Source of the DNA: Chitinophagales bacterium
Lineage (GTDB): Bacteria; Bacteroidota; Bacteroidia; Chitinophagales; UBA10324
Direction of reading: 5' to 3'
DNA: 51,936 bases
Assembly (NCBI GenBank): GCA_025057275.1
Contig: JANWXQ010000078.1
Span: 1-51,936 of the forward strand
Positions within the stretch are counted from its first letter, which is position 1, and every line of letters begins with the position of its first letter. The notes beneath the pieces are model-generated. The model was not told the DNA's origin. It worked only from the letters and a program-made list of their open reading frames with translations, and did not search any database. Of this stretch, positions 8,900 through 18,419 are shown one piece after another. The position numbers and the translations under genes are program-made.

Positions 8900-8992
8900 T
8901 AGGGCGGTGGCTGAAAAACGATATCCGGCTACCGGGATTTTGAAGGCTTTTGGCCTGTCAGACAGGGAGTATGATTCCGTTATTTAGCGGCG

Positions 8993-10276
8993 GTGAAGCG
9001 AAACAAGGTAGTGATAGTAGGCGCCGGCTTTGGCGGGCTCACCTTAGCCTGCAAGTTGAACGGCAGCACTTACCGGGTTTTGTTGCTGGACCGGTTCAAT
9101 CATCATCAGTTCCAGCCTTTGCTGTATCAGGTGGCCATGGCCGGCTTGGAGCCTTCCAGCGTTTCGTTTCCGTTGCGCGCAATTTTTCAGGGATCGCCTA
9201 ATGTACGGGTTCGTTTGGCAGAGGTTAACGAAGTGGTTCCGGAGCAGCAGCTTATAAAAACCACCGATGGAGATTTTGAATATGACTTTCTGGTACTGGC
9301 TTGCGGAGCCCGAACCAATTTTTTCAATAATCCTGCACTGGAACAACATGCCTGGTCGCTGAAAAGCACTTCCGATGCCATTGCACTCAGGCAGCATCTG
9401 CTGTTGATGCTGGAACAGGCAGATACTGCTACTGAAGAAGAGATCCGCTCTTTGCTGACCATTGTTATTGCCGGAGGCGGCCCCACAGGGGCAGAGCTTG
9501 CCGGAGCTTTGGCGGAACTGCGCCGCCATGTTTTGTGGAAGGACTATCCGGAACTGAATGCATCCATGATGCGCATTGTGCTGGTGGAAGCTTCCGACCG
9601 TCTGTTGGGAGGCATGAGCCTGAATTCATCGCAGGCAGCGTTTCGCTATCTCACCCGAATGGGTGTTGAGGTGCTTACCGGCGTTCGGCTTTCGGGATAC
9701 GACGGCCATGTCGTTCAGCTAAGCAATGGCGCCACCATCAATACCAAAACGCTGATCTGGACGGCGGGCATTACGGCCAATGTGGTTAACGGCATCAACC
9801 TTTCGGAAAAAGCTCCCGGCAACCGGATTCGGGTGGATGCGTACTGCCGCATGATCGGCAATGAATCTATTTACGTGATCGGCGACCTGGCTTTTTTGCA
9901 GACGCCCCGTTTTCCCAACGGGCTTCCTCAGGTTGCTCCGGTAGCCATCGCTCAGGCGCGTCAGGTGGCGGCGAATTTGCTGCGCATGGCTAAAGGCAGA
10001 GCGCCTAAGCCGTTCCACTACCGGCATAAAGGAAGCATGGCCACCATTGGCAAACACAAAGCGGTAATAGACTTTCCGTGGTTCCGGATGCAGGGAGGCT
10101 TGGCCTGGTTCGTTTGGATGGCCGTTCATTTGATTACGCTGATGGGTATGAAAAACAAGCTGTTTGTGTTCATTAACTGGGTGATTGCCTATTTTACCAA
10201 CGATTCCACGTTGCGATTGATTTTTACGCCGGCCTCACAGAAGACCTGGGATAAAAAACAGAAACCCCCGCCATAA
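8993..10276 (+). CDS. ndh: type II NADH:quinone oxidoreductase (NDH-2)
   Basis: The 427-residue flavoprotein transfers electrons from NADH to quinone at the cytoplasmic face without pumping protons. It has the FAD site GAGFGG at 10-15, the phrase NHHQFQPLLYQVA typical of NDH-2, a second dinucleotide motif AGGGPTGAELAGALAE for NADH, and IGDLAFL near residue 300. The C-terminal hydrophobic stretch (FVWMAVHLITLMG) is the usual membrane-attachment region. The start is a GTG at 8993: an in-frame stop lies at 8972-8974 with no ATG between. It is divergent from the ATP synthase operon. Confidence 0.95.
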   Translation: MKRNKVVIVGAGFGGLTLACKLNGSTYRVLLLDRFNHHQFQPLLYQVAMAGLEPSSVSFPLRAIFQGSPNVRVRLAEVNEVVPEQQLIKTTDGDFEYDFLVLACGARTNFFNNPALEQHAWSLKSTSDAIALRQHLLLMLEQADTATEEEIRSLLTIVIAGGGPTGAELAGALAELRRHVLWKDYPELNASMMRIVLVEASDRLLGGMSLNSSQAAFRYLTRMGVEVLTGVRLSGYDGHVVQLSNGATINTKTLIWTAGITANVVNGINLSEKAPGNRIRVDAYCRMIGNESIYVIGDLAFLQTPRFPNGLPQVAPVAIAQARQVAANLLRMAKGRAPKPFHYRHKGSMATIGKHKAVIDFPWFRMQGGLAWFVWMAVHLITLMGMKNKLFVFINWVIAYFTNDSTLRLIFTPASQKTWDKKQKPPP

Positions 10277-10301
10277 CCCACAAGATGGTGCGGAGGTTTC
10301 T
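10256..10301 (-). terminator. rho-independent terminator of the OmpA-like gene, overlapping the ndh 3' end
   Basis: On the minus strand a stem of about 14 bp (GAAACCTCCGC...CAT pairing with ATGGCGGGGGTTTC, one G-T pair and a two-base bulge) is followed by TGTTTTTT. It ends transcription from the OmpA-like gene, whose stop is at 10351. The T-run and one arm lie inside the last codons of ndh, so coding and termination signals share sequence. Confidence 0.6.
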
Positions 10302-10350
10302 CTCTTCAGCCCACCCCCATGATGCTGAAGATGCTCTTCCTGACTAACGC

Positions 10351-12639
10351 CTATTCCACGAGTTTTATTTCTACCCTGCGGTTTTTTGCGCGGTTGGCTG
10401 CCGAGGTGTTCGGTACCGTCGGTCGGGATTCGCCATAGCCTGAAGTGGAAAGTTGTTCGGCCGGAACGCCCTTTCGTACCAGGTAATCTCTGACACTGAT
10501 AGCGCGGCGGTTGCTCAGGTCCTGATTATAGACGTCGCTGCCTACATCGTCGGTATGGCCTTCAATGCTCCATTTCAGGCCGGGATGTTTTTTCATGATT
10601 TCGGCCACCACATCCAGCACGCCGACTACATTAGGTTCGATGATGGCACTGGCTGTCTGGAAGAGAATAGCCTGGGAAGCCAGCCTGATTCGGTTAAGCT
10701 CATCATCGGTAATGCGCTTGGGACAGCCGGCATTTTCGCGCGGGCCGGGTTCATCGGGACATTTGTCTTCTTTGTCTAACACGCCATCGCCATCGCGGTC
10801 GGGACATCCCAGCAAGGCAACAGGGCCGGGCTCATCGGGGCATTGATCTTTAGGATCGGGCAATCCATCGCCGTCGCGGTCGGGGCAGCCACCAAAGCGT
10901 GCCGGGCCGGGTTCATCGGGACATTCATCGTTCTTGTCGGCTATGCCATCGCCATCGCGGTCAGGACATCCGGCCAGTTCCTTCAAGCCGGGTTCGTCGG
11001 GACAATCGTCGCGCTTGTCCACAACACCATCGCCGTCGCGGTCAGGACAACCTTTGAGGGCAATAGGTCCCGGAGTGTCGGGGCATTCGTCTTTCGGATC
11101 AACAACGCCGTCCTTATCGCGGTCGGGGCAGCCATGAGTTTCACAGGGGCCGCGCTGGGTGAGGCAGGAATCCTTCTTGTTAGACACCTTGTCGCCGTCG
11201 TCGTCGCGCAGGCGGCGGCCATTGAAAAAGACATGAACGCCGGCATAAACGTCGGCGCCTTCAAAGTCCTTGAGTTTCAAGATGCCGCCCCAGGCATCGC
11301 CCCCGATGAAGAAATAGCCAAACCGGGCGCAAAGTCCGATGCGGGGGCGCAGGTTATGATAGGAAAACAGCGACAGCGGCATGGACACTTCCACGGTCTG
11401 GGTTTCGTAGCGGGGAATGACGGAATACACATCGGGGTGAACGACGCCCTGTCCGCTTTGATGGTTGAAGCCTTTGACCACCGTAGCATTGACGTACCAG
11501 TTTTTGTGCACATTCCAGTCGGCGGTCAGATGAACGGCAGCCGGCAGAGCCATGGTAAAGTGGTCATTCTGGTAGGATGACAGCGAATCGCCCATGATCA
11601 CATAACTGACCCAGCGGTTGAAATGGTCAAAACTGCGGAATTTCACTGCAGGCCAGTCGTACCAGTTGGAAGAATCAGTTTGCAGACGATACGTGCTGGC
11701 ATTCCGGTCGAATTTGATTTTTCCCACATCAATCAGGGAAAGCCCGATGCGGTATTTATACTGGCTGGCATTGGGATCCACGAGCTTTTTGCAATCTATC
11801 TCATAGGTGAACTCAGATGAGTCGCGCTTGCGTTCGTAGGTAAAACCAATGGAACCGCCCCAACCATCGCCATGAATGAGGTCGTTGTATTTTTTAATCG
11901 GATCGTAGCTGGCATAGTCTATGCCGCCGTATTCGGCTGTTCCATTATAATAGAACAGATTTTTTCGGTCAAAAATGTTGTATGAACCAACAACATCTTT
12001 GATATAGGCGCCACCAACGCCATGCAGGTATTTTATTCCAAGACCACCTTTGACCAGGTGGCCGTTTTTGTGATAGAGAAGCTGGGCATAACTCAGGCCG
12101 TATTCAAACCAGCCCAATGTGTTGGCCTTGGTATCATCATCAGGAAGCGTTAATCCGTACAGGGTGGTATCGCGGTTTTCATAATAAGCCTGTTGCCCCT
12201 GGTGGCCGGGAGCATCGTTGATCACCAGATAAAAGCGTCCGGCTGTGTGTGCTCCCAAAGCGTGTCGGCCTTTTCCAAATGTAAAATAGCCGGAAGGCCC
12301 CATGCCTTCGGCGGCTACCGACATATCGTAGGTCTGGTTGGGGTCAGAACGTTCAAAACGGGTGTAAAAGTGTTTTTGTTTGACCAGGTCCACGATCCGG
12401 CCAAAGCCGAGAAATTTCAAGGAGTCCTTGGGGATGTAAAGGAAGTTGTTATCGCCGGAAATGGTAAAAGATCCCAGGTGGATGTCCCAGGGCAGGCGCG
12501 CATCCACCATGGTGCTGGGGTTGAACATGGCCCCCAACATGCCGGCATAATTGCTGTGGCGGATACCCAGATAGTTTTGGGCTTGAGCGGTTGAACAGAC
12601 TATTCCGAAAAGGAGCAGTAATGGGGGTAGCCGAAACAT
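10351..12639 (-). CDS. DUF5723 / thrombospondin type 3 repeat / OmpA-family outer-membrane protein
   Basis: The ATG at 12639 is chosen because it opens a clear signal peptide (MFRLPPLLLLFGIVCSTAQA); an upstream in-frame ATG lacks one. The 762-residue product has three parts. The first is a DUF5723 region beginning YLGIRHSNYAGMLGAMFNP, probably a beta barrel. The second is five 27-residue calcium-binding type 3 repeats of the form CPDRDGDGVVDKRDDCPDEP. The third is an OmpA domain of about 120 residues with SIEGHTDDVGSD and NRRAISVRDYL, which binds peptidoglycan. It should tie the outer membrane to the cell wall. It stands alone as a transcription unit. Confidence 0.93.
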   Translation of the reverse strand: MFRLPPLLLLFGIVCSTAQAQNYLGIRHSNYAGMLGAMFNPSTMVDARLPWDIHLGSFTISGDNNFLYIPKDSLKFLGFGRIVDLVKQKHFYTRFERSDPNQTYDMSVAAEGMGPSGYFTFGKGRHALGAHTAGRFYLVINDAPGHQGQQAYYENRDTTLYGLTLPDDDTKANTLGWFEYGLSYAQLLYHKNGHLVKGGLGIKYLHGVGGAYIKDVVGSYNIFDRKNLFYYNGTAEYGGIDYASYDPIKKYNDLIHGDGWGGSIGFTYERKRDSSEFTYEIDCKKLVDPNASQYKYRIGLSLIDVGKIKFDRNASTYRLQTDSSNWYDWPAVKFRSFDHFNRWVSYVIMGDSLSSYQNDHFTMALPAAVHLTADWNVHKNWYVNATVVKGFNHQSGQGVVHPDVYSVIPRYETQTVEVSMPLSLFSYHNLRPRIGLCARFGYFFIGGDAWGGILKLKDFEGADVYAGVHVFFNGRRLRDDDGDKVSNKKDSCLTQRGPCETHGCPDRDKDGVVDPKDECPDTPGPIALKGCPDRDGDGVVDKRDDCPDEPGLKELAGCPDRDGDGIADKNDECPDEPGPARFGGCPDRDGDGLPDPKDQCPDEPGPVALLGCPDRDGDGVLDKEDKCPDEPGPRENAGCPKRITDDELNRIRLASQAILFQTASAIIEPNVVGVLDVVAEIMKKHPGLKWSIEGHTDDVGSDVYNQDLSNRRAISVRDYLVRKGVPAEQLSTSGYGESRPTVPNTSAANRAKNRRVEIKLVE
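10726..11130 (-). repeat. five tandem 81-bp units encoding thrombospondin type 3 repeats
   Basis: Five consecutive 81-base units encode 27-residue repeats beginning CPDRD and containing DGDG-type aspartate loops and CPDEPG (the first unit has CPDTPG). The DNA itself is strongly repeated (for example the CGGGACATTC and CCATCGCCGTCGCGGTC blocks), so the copy number could vary between strains by slippage. Confidence 0.9.
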
Positions 12640-12789
12640 TAGCAATGGGATTGGTTCGGATTTGGCTGCATAAAGATTGAACTTTTGCAGCGGCAGAAAA
12701 TAACTTGAATATGAAATGTTGTTAACATTTTTGTTCATAGGTGTTCCGGCTTCTGGCCGGAAACTGCCTGTGTGGATAACCGGCGGGAG

Positions 12790-14616
12790 TTACGGATTCA
12801 GCAGGCGCAAGGCATTGGGGATAAATCCGGGCTTTTCTTTGACAAAAATCTGGTTGCCCCAGCGTTTATGAACGACGACTTTGCGGTGGGGGGAAAAGGT
12901 GAAAATGACCGGCTGCTGTTCGTAAATGATGCGCTGCAGGCGTCGGGACATGGCGATGCGGGCCGAATCATTGAGTTCGCGGCGCATGCTGTCCAGCAGA
13001 GCATCGGTGATCGGGCTGCCGAATCCGGAGTAGTTGCTGCCGTTTTGTTCCCATGACCGGGTGTGCCAGATCTGGGAATAATCTTTTGCCAGAGCGCTGA
13101 CAATGCCGGCCGTCAGCAGCATATCAAAATCATGCTGCCTTGCTTTTTCCATGAGGGTGCCGGTTTCCAGCTCGCGGATGCGGATGCGCATGCCTGCAGG
13201 AAGAGCAGCTTCGGCAATGAGGGTGGCTGCATCGCGCGAGGCGGAACCCAGGGCTGCCAGTGACAATTCCGGCTCCAGGGCCACCCGTCTGCCTGCAATG
13301 AGTTTATCCCGGATGCCGTCGTTGTCACTGTCGTGCCAACCGGCTTCTTCCAACAGGCGAATGGCAGCCTGAACATCGTAAGGAATGGGTTTCAGGGTGG
13401 TGTCCACTTCGTCAGTGCGGAATGGTGGAAGAAAGGTGGTCCATCGGACGGCCTGCTTCATGGCCAGCACTTCAATCATCCGGTCAACGGGTACCAGATA
13501 AGCCATGGCCTTTCGCATACGCACATCTTCGAAATAGGGCAGGCGCTTCAAGCCGTCGGGGCGCGTATTCAGATAAATGCGGTTGCAGGCCAGGTTTTCC
13601 ATGAATGCACTGTTGTAGTTGCGCAGAAAGGAGCTGTCAGTAAGCAGATCCATCAAGGTACGGGTGGTAAGCATGGATGAGGCATCCAGTTTCTGGCTGA
13701 GCAATTCCAGCTTGGTGGCCGTTTCGTCCCGGATAAAGCGGAAAACAATAGTCTCAGGGTAGGAGGCCAGCAGCAAAGGCAATGAATCTACCCCTGCGGT
13801 CCAGTGGCGCGGTTTGCGCTCCAGTGTAATAAACTGCCCCGGTTCCCATTGCGTGAGGCGATAGGGACCCAGCCCCTTGATGTGTGCCGGGTCGGTGCCG
13901 TTGACAGGATGGTTGAACGAACGGCTCCAGGCTACCAGATCGGCATGTTCTTCGGCACGAAAGGCCGGGTCGTCAAACTGAGCCAGTGAAAAGCGGGCCA
14001 GCACGTTGGCGCTGTCGTACACATGGCGGGGCAGTATGGGAAATTCAATGACAAAGCTTTCGTTGTGAACATAGCGGTCCTTGGAAATCAGGGTAAACCG
14101 GCGTGAATGCAGCGGGCTGGCAACAACAGCCGACAGATTTTCCAGATAAGGCTTTTGTGCCGGATTTTGGGTTAGCGGGCATTTATAGGCTTTAAACGAA
14201 AAAATCACATCTTCCGGAGTTACCGGCCGGCCATCGTCCCAGTACAGTCCCTCGCGCAGTTCATAGGTGAATTGCAGGCCGTCGGGCGATTGTTGCGGTA
14301 AGGTGCGGCAGATGCCGGGCTCCAGCTTGAGTGTAATCGGGTTGAGATACAGCAAATAGCCATGAATCAGCTGGGCTATCAGAATGGCGCCGTGATTGGT
14401 CAATGCAGAAGGGTGAACGGAGGAAGGATCGGAAATCAAATGGACCAACAGCGTGTTTTCGGTGCTCCACGATTCGTTCCAGGCTGGGGCATCCGGCAAC
14501 AGAAGGGCATTCTGGGTAAGCAATTGGCCGGGAACCTGGGCTTGCCGCGGCCTGCAGGACCAAAGGGCAGTGGCCAGCAGAACGGTTATGCCAACCAGCC
14601 GTAGCGCAACAGACAT
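12790..14616 (-). CDS. ABC-type peptide-binding lipoprotein, solute-binding family 5
   Basis: The start at 14616 gives a signal with lipobox (LLATALWSC, cysteine at about residue 21); an upstream ATG adds 19 residues without signal character. The 608-residue mature protein shows family 5 features: ANLVYLSP-like opening region, YELREGLYWDDGRPVTPEDVIFSFKA, and FEDVRMRKAMAYLVPVDRMIEVL. Family 5 proteins capture oligopeptides or nickel/haem-type ligands for Dpp/Opp importers. No ABC permease or ATPase gene is nearby, so transport partners must be elsewhere. Its stop precedes the OmpA-like gene by about 150 bases. Confidence 0.9.
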   Translation of the reverse strand: MSVALRLVGITVLLATALWSCRPRQAQVPGQLLTQNALLLPDAPAWNESWSTENTLLVHLISDPSSVHPSALTNHGAILIAQLIHGYLLYLNPITLKLEPGICRTLPQQSPDGLQFTYELREGLYWDDGRPVTPEDVIFSFKAYKCPLTQNPAQKPYLENLSAVVASPLHSRRFTLISKDRYVHNESFVIEFPILPRHVYDSANVLARFSLAQFDDPAFRAEEHADLVAWSRSFNHPVNGTDPAHIKGLGPYRLTQWEPGQFITLERKPRHWTAGVDSLPLLLASYPETIVFRFIRDETATKLELLSQKLDASSMLTTRTLMDLLTDSSFLRNYNSAFMENLACNRIYLNTRPDGLKRLPYFEDVRMRKAMAYLVPVDRMIEVLAMKQAVRWTTFLPPFRTDEVDTTLKPIPYDVQAAIRLLEEAGWHDSDNDGIRDKLIAGRRVALEPELSLAALGSASRDAATLIAEAALPAGMRIRIRELETGTLMEKARQHDFDMLLTAGIVSALAKDYSQIWHTRSWEQNGSNYSGFGSPITDALLDSMRRELNDSARIAMSRRLQRIIYEQQPVIFTFSPHRKVVVHKRWGNQIFVKEKPGFIPNALRLLNP

Positions 14617-14736
14617 GGGCTTGAGGTTAGAGCAATCTACAACAAGTACATTACACTTTAGGCAAGACATCACCGGAAAAGTGTAAAAATTTCGTAAGGT
14701 TAAAAATGCAGCAAGAGTACTTTAACAGCCTGCATC

Positions 14737-16206
14737 ATGAGTCCGCTGCTGATACTGGCTATCGTGTTGATTTATTTTTTATCGCTGCTGTGGGTGGCCC
14801 ATATTACCTCACGGGGTGCCGATGCTCATGCTTTTTTTATCGGCAGCCGGCAGTCGAGATGGTATGTGGTGGCATATGGCATGATCGGCACTTCCCTGAG
14901 CGGGGTCACCTTCGTCAGCGTGCCCGGTGAGGTAGGCATCAGGCAATGGTCGTACCTGCAGATTGTGCTGGGTTATTGGGCCGGCTATCTGGTGGTGGCG
15001 CTGGTGCTGTTGCCCCTGTATTACCGCCTTCAGCTCACATCCATATACACCTATCTGCAGCAGCGTTTCGGGCCGGTTACGTACCGTACGGGATCGTCGT
15101 TTTTTATCCTGTCCCGCACCTTGGGGGCCACAGCCCGGATTTTTTTGGTGGTCAACATGCTGCAGGTGTTCGTGCTGGATCCCCTGAATGTTCCGTTCAT
15201 GGTTACTGCATCCATTATTGTTTTCTTCATATTGCTGTATACGCTTCGGGGCGGGGTGAAAACGATCGTCTGGACCGACCTGATTCAAACCACCTGCATG
15301 CTGGCCGCCCTGGTGCTCACCATTGTGCTGATCCGAAACCGCCTGGGACTGGATTGGAGTGGCCTGATGGCCACATTGAGTCAATACGAGCTGACGCAAA
15401 CGTTTTTCTGGGACTGGCGCGACCGCAATTTCTTTTTCAAGCAATTTCTCAGCGGCATGTTCATCACCATAGCCATGACCGGACTGGATCAGGAAATGAT
15501 GCAAAAGAATCTGAGTTGCCGCAACCTAAAGGAAGCCCAGAAGAACATGTTTACGTTCAGCATGGTGCTGGTAGCCGTGAACTTGTTGTTTTTGCTGCTT
15601 GGGGCTACGTTGTACGCATACGTGTACGAAACAGGTCTTTCCGCACCGCAGCGATCGGACGATTTATTCCCCATGCTGGCTCTGCAGCATTTGGGTCAGG
15701 CGGCAGCGCTGGTTTTTCTGGTTGGACTTATCTCTGCCCTGTATCCTTCTGCTGACGGTGCGCTGACGGCTTTGACCAGCGCATTTTGCATTGACATCCT
15801 TGGCCTGCAAAATCGTACCGATCTGAGTGAAGCGGCCCGCACCCGCATCCGGTATATGGTGCATATTTCTTTTGCTGTCCTTTTCCTGTTGTGTCTGCTG
15901 GTGTTTCGTGTGGCCAACCAAACGGCCATCATTACCACCGTGCTCACTATTGCCGGTTACACCTATGGCCCGCTGCTGGGGCTCTATGCCTTTGGCATCT
16001 TTACGCGAAAATCCATTACCGACCGCTGGAGCTGGCTGGTTTGTGTGCTGGCCCCATTACTGAGTTATGTGATTAGCCTGAACTCGCAGCGATGGTTTTT
16101 TGGCTACCAACTGGGATTTGAGCTTTTGCTGGTGAACGCATTTCTGACGTTTTTTGGTCTTTGGCTGTTGGCATTAAAAAATGCACGGCCCCCCTCAGGC
16201 GTTTAA
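14737..16206 (+). CDS. sodium:solute symporter family protein
   Basis: The 489-residue protein is very hydrophobic, with about 13 predicted membrane helices, the usual number for the SSS family. Conserved stretches include SGVTFVSVPGEVGIRQWSYL near the start (unwound helix 1-2 region), a GGVKTIVWTDLIQ loop, and MTGLDQEMMQKNLSCRNLKEAQK in the middle, all typical of Bacteroidota SSS transporters. The family takes up sugars, amino acids or other small solutes with Na+. The substrate cannot be deduced. The next gene, an M23 peptidase, begins within 10 bases of its stop, suggesting co-transcription. Confidence 0.93.
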   Translation: MSPLLILAIVLIYFLSLLWVAHITSRGADAHAFFIGSRQSRWYVVAYGMIGTSLSGVTFVSVPGEVGIRQWSYLQIVLGYWAGYLVVALVLLPLYYRLQLTSIYTYLQQRFGPVTYRTGSSFFILSRTLGATARIFLVVNMLQVFVLDPLNVPFMVTASIIVFFILLYTLRGGVKTIVWTDLIQTTCMLAALVLTIVLIRNRLGLDWSGLMATLSQYELTQTFFWDWRDRNFFFKQFLSGMFITIAMTGLDQEMMQKNLSCRNLKEAQKNMFTFSMVLVAVNLLFLLLGATLYAYVYETGLSAPQRSDDLFPMLALQHLGQAAALVFLVGLISALYPSADGALTALTSAFCIDILGLQNRTDLSEAARTRIRYMVHISFAVLFLLCLLVFRVANQTAIITTVLTIAGYTYGPLLGLYAFGIFTRKSITDRWSWLVCVLAPLLSYVISLNSQRWFFGYQLGFELLLVNAFLTFFGLWLLALKNARPPSGV

Positions 16207-16213
16207 GCAGGCA

Positions 16214-17887
16214 ATGAGAAAATGGTTGTTGTGGTTGCTGTGGGCGGCCGTGCCGGCCTCTGCGCAAAAACCAGTTTTCCGCCACCCGCTGGATATTCCC
16301 ATTCAGCTTAGCTCGAATTTCGGAGAAATCCGCAGCGACCACTTTCACACGGGTTACGATTTCCGTACTCAGGGAAAGACAGGTTTTCCGGTATATGCTG
16401 CAGCCTCCGGCTTTGTATCTCGCATCAAAGTGTCGGCCACGGGCTTTGGTAAGGTGATTTACCTGATGCATCCGAATGGATACATGACCGTTTATGCCCA
16501 TCTGGACAGCTTTGCCCGGCCGGTAGCAGCGCTGATCCGCTCCGAACAATACCGAAGGCAATCGTTTGAGGTGGAAGTGTTTCCGGAGCCCGGCCGGTTT
16601 CCGGTGCAGCAGGGCGATCTGATCGGTTACAGCGGCAACAGCGGCACTTCATCAGGACCCCATCTGCATTTTGAAATCCGTGATGCCAGCGGAGAAAGCT
16701 TTCCGCTTAACCCCTACCCTTTTCTGCCCATTCCCGATAGCATGCCTCCGGTCATTTCCCGACTGTATGTTTATCCAATACGGCAGTTCTGTGAACCGGT
16801 CCAACCGCATTCGGCTGCCGTCAGCCGCAACAATGGCCGGCATCTGCTTGCCCCCGACTCCCTGATTACCCACTTCCCGGTTATCGGACTCGGCGTTCAG
16901 GTTAAGGATTTTTATGATGCATCACAGTCCGACCTGGGTGTTTACCGGCTGGAGCTGGAAGTAGATGATTCCGTTGTGTACGCCATGCAGCTGGATCGTC
17001 TGGTATTTGGCAATGGTCGTTACGTTAATGCGCACATTGATTACGGCGCTTTCCAGGACAGATCGGTTGTGGTGCAAAAGCTTTTTCGTGAGCCGGGAGA
17101 TCAAAACAGCATTTACCAGAGGGTGAAAAATTCCGGCTATGTGGATCTGAGCGACCGCCGGTGGCGCCTTGTAGTCATTCGGGCTGCTGATGCCTCGGGT
17201 AATAAATCGGTATTGCGCTTTCGTATCCGTTTTTCGGGAGCAGAGCAACCGCCGGCTGCCCTGCAGGGAGTTTGCGTGAAATTCCAGGAAGGTTACAAGT
17301 ACCGGAGCGACAGTGTCCGGGTAAATATTCCACCCGGAGCCTTATACCGCGATGCCGAATTTTTGGTTCGCCCCCTGAACCAGCGCAGCTTCTTTTCCGC
17401 CCGCTATCAGTTGGGCCATGCCCACATTCCTTTGCATCAGCCCATGGAAATTGCTTTGCTGCCGGCACGAACACTGCTTCAGAAAAAACAGTCCATGGTC
17501 GTGGTGCAGCTGAATAACGGCAAACCCAAGGCCCTTGCTTCACGCTGGGAGGACGGCTGGCTGGTGGCATCAGCAAGAAACTTCGGCACCTACACCATCA
17601 TGGCCGATACGCTGCAGCCCCTGATCCTGCCGCGAAACGTAAGCCAAAATCAGGCACTGTCCGGCCGTTATGTGCATTTCACCGTCCGCGACGATTTGAC
17701 GGGTATTACCTCGTATTCCGCTCATTTGAATGGTCAATGGGTCCTCATGGAGTATGACCCCAAAGAAGACCGGATGACCGTGGTGTTGGATGAGCCTTTG
17801 AAGGCCGGCAGGCATGTGCTGCGCCTTTCGGTTAGCGATGCCGTGCATAACCAGGCTACTTACGAACTTTCCTTCCTGAAAAAATAA
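16214..17887 (+). CDS. M23-family peptidase, exported
   Basis: The ATG at 16214 is chosen because it opens a signal peptide (MRKWLLWLLWAAVPASAQ); an earlier ATG at 16181 would overlap the symporter gene. The 557-residue protein has a LytM-type M23 domain with HFHTGYDF, giving the zinc ligands His and Asp, and SGTSSGPHLHFEIRD, giving the HxH pair. The catalytic residues are therefore intact. M23 enzymes cut peptidoglycan cross-bridges. The remaining 350 residues are beta-rich with no recognised catalytic motif, perhaps a substrate- or envelope-binding part. It is followed after 6 bases by bcp. Confidence 0.92.
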   Translation: MRKWLLWLLWAAVPASAQKPVFRHPLDIPIQLSSNFGEIRSDHFHTGYDFRTQGKTGFPVYAAASGFVSRIKVSATGFGKVIYLMHPNGYMTVYAHLDSFARPVAALIRSEQYRRQSFEVEVFPEPGRFPVQQGDLIGYSGNSGTSSGPHLHFEIRDASGESFPLNPYPFLPIPDSMPPVISRLYVYPIRQFCEPVQPHSAAVSRNNGRHLLAPDSLITHFPVIGLGVQVKDFYDASQSDLGVYRLELEVDDSVVYAMQLDRLVFGNGRYVNAHIDYGAFQDRSVVVQKLFREPGDQNSIYQRVKNSGYVDLSDRRWRLVVIRAADASGNKSVLRFRIRFSGAEQPPAALQGVCVKFQEGYKYRSDSVRVNIPPGALYRDAEFLVRPLNQRSFFSARYQLGHAHIPLHQPMEIALLPARTLLQKKQSMVVVQLNNGKPKALASRWEDGWLVASARNFGTYTIMADTLQPLILPRNVSQNQALSGRYVHFTVRDDLTGITSYSAHLNGQWVLMEYDPKEDRMTVVLDEPLKAGRHVLRLSVSDAVHNQATYELSFLKK

Positions 17888-17893
17888 ACCGTC

Positions 17894-18346
17894 ATGAAGT
17901 TGCAACCCGGTGACCCTGCCCCCGATTTTTCGGCAACAGATCAAAACGGCAATGAAATCCGGCTCAAAGATCTCAGGGGCAAAAAAGTCGTCCTTTACTT
18001 CTATCCGAAAGATTTTACACCTACCTGTACAGCTCAGGCCTGCAATCTGCGCGATCATCATGCCGAACTGGTGCGCAAAGGATATGTGGTGATTGGGGTC
18101 AGCCCGCAGGATGCGGAAACCCATAAGCGATTTGAACAAAAACACCAGCTTCCTTTTGCGTTGCTGGCAGACCCGGATAAAACCCTGATCAAAAAGTACG
18201 GGGTATGGGGAAAAAAGAACTTCATGGGCCGCAGCTTTATGGGTGTGCTTCGCACGACGTTTGTTATTAACGAAAAAGGCATTATAGAAAAAATTATTGA
18301 TCAGGTAAAGGCAAGTAACCATGCCGATCAGATCGTTTCATCATAA
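17894..18346 (+). CDS. bcp: thiol peroxidase Bcp (peroxiredoxin)
   Basis: The 150-residue product is a thioredoxin-dependent peroxiredoxin that reduces H2O2 and organic hydroperoxides in the cytoplasm. The peroxidatic cysteine is C45 in FTPTCTAQACN, and C50, the resolving cysteine of the BCP/PrxQ group, follows. The thioredoxin-fold features YFYPKD and GVSPQD are present, along with the C-terminal RTTFVINEKGII. It begins 6 bases after the M23 peptidase stop and therefore likely shares its transcript. Confidence 0.96.
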   Translation: MKLQPGDPAPDFSATDQNGNEIRLKDLRGKKVVLYFYPKDFTPTCTAQACNLRDHHAELVRKGYVVIGVSPQDAETHKRFEQKHQLPFALLADPDKTLIKKYGVWGKKNFMGRSFMGVLRTTFVINEKGIIEKIIDQVKASNHADQIVSS

Positions 18347-18419
18347 ATAAATTTTTATTAACGCGTCTTTATCGCCTGAAATCCAGTTGTAATAATTACC
18401 TTGCAGGCAAAATCGGTTT

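Noticed and set aside
7751-8902. 383-codon plus-strand open frame opposite atpB
   Set aside because: The minus-strand product is an unmistakable ATP synthase a subunit. The antisense reading is rich in Gln, His and Gly without recognisable domains.
10726-11130. Regularly repeated DNA resembling an array
   Set aside because: The period is 81 bases with no spacers of unrelated sequence, and it encodes in-frame calcium-binding protein repeats. It is not a CRISPR array.
12771-12779. A perfect DnaA-box word (TTATCCACA on the minus strand)
   Set aside because: It is a single copy with no cluster or AT-rich unwinding region nearby, and one exact 9-base match is expected by chance in a window of this size. 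It does not support an origin at this place.
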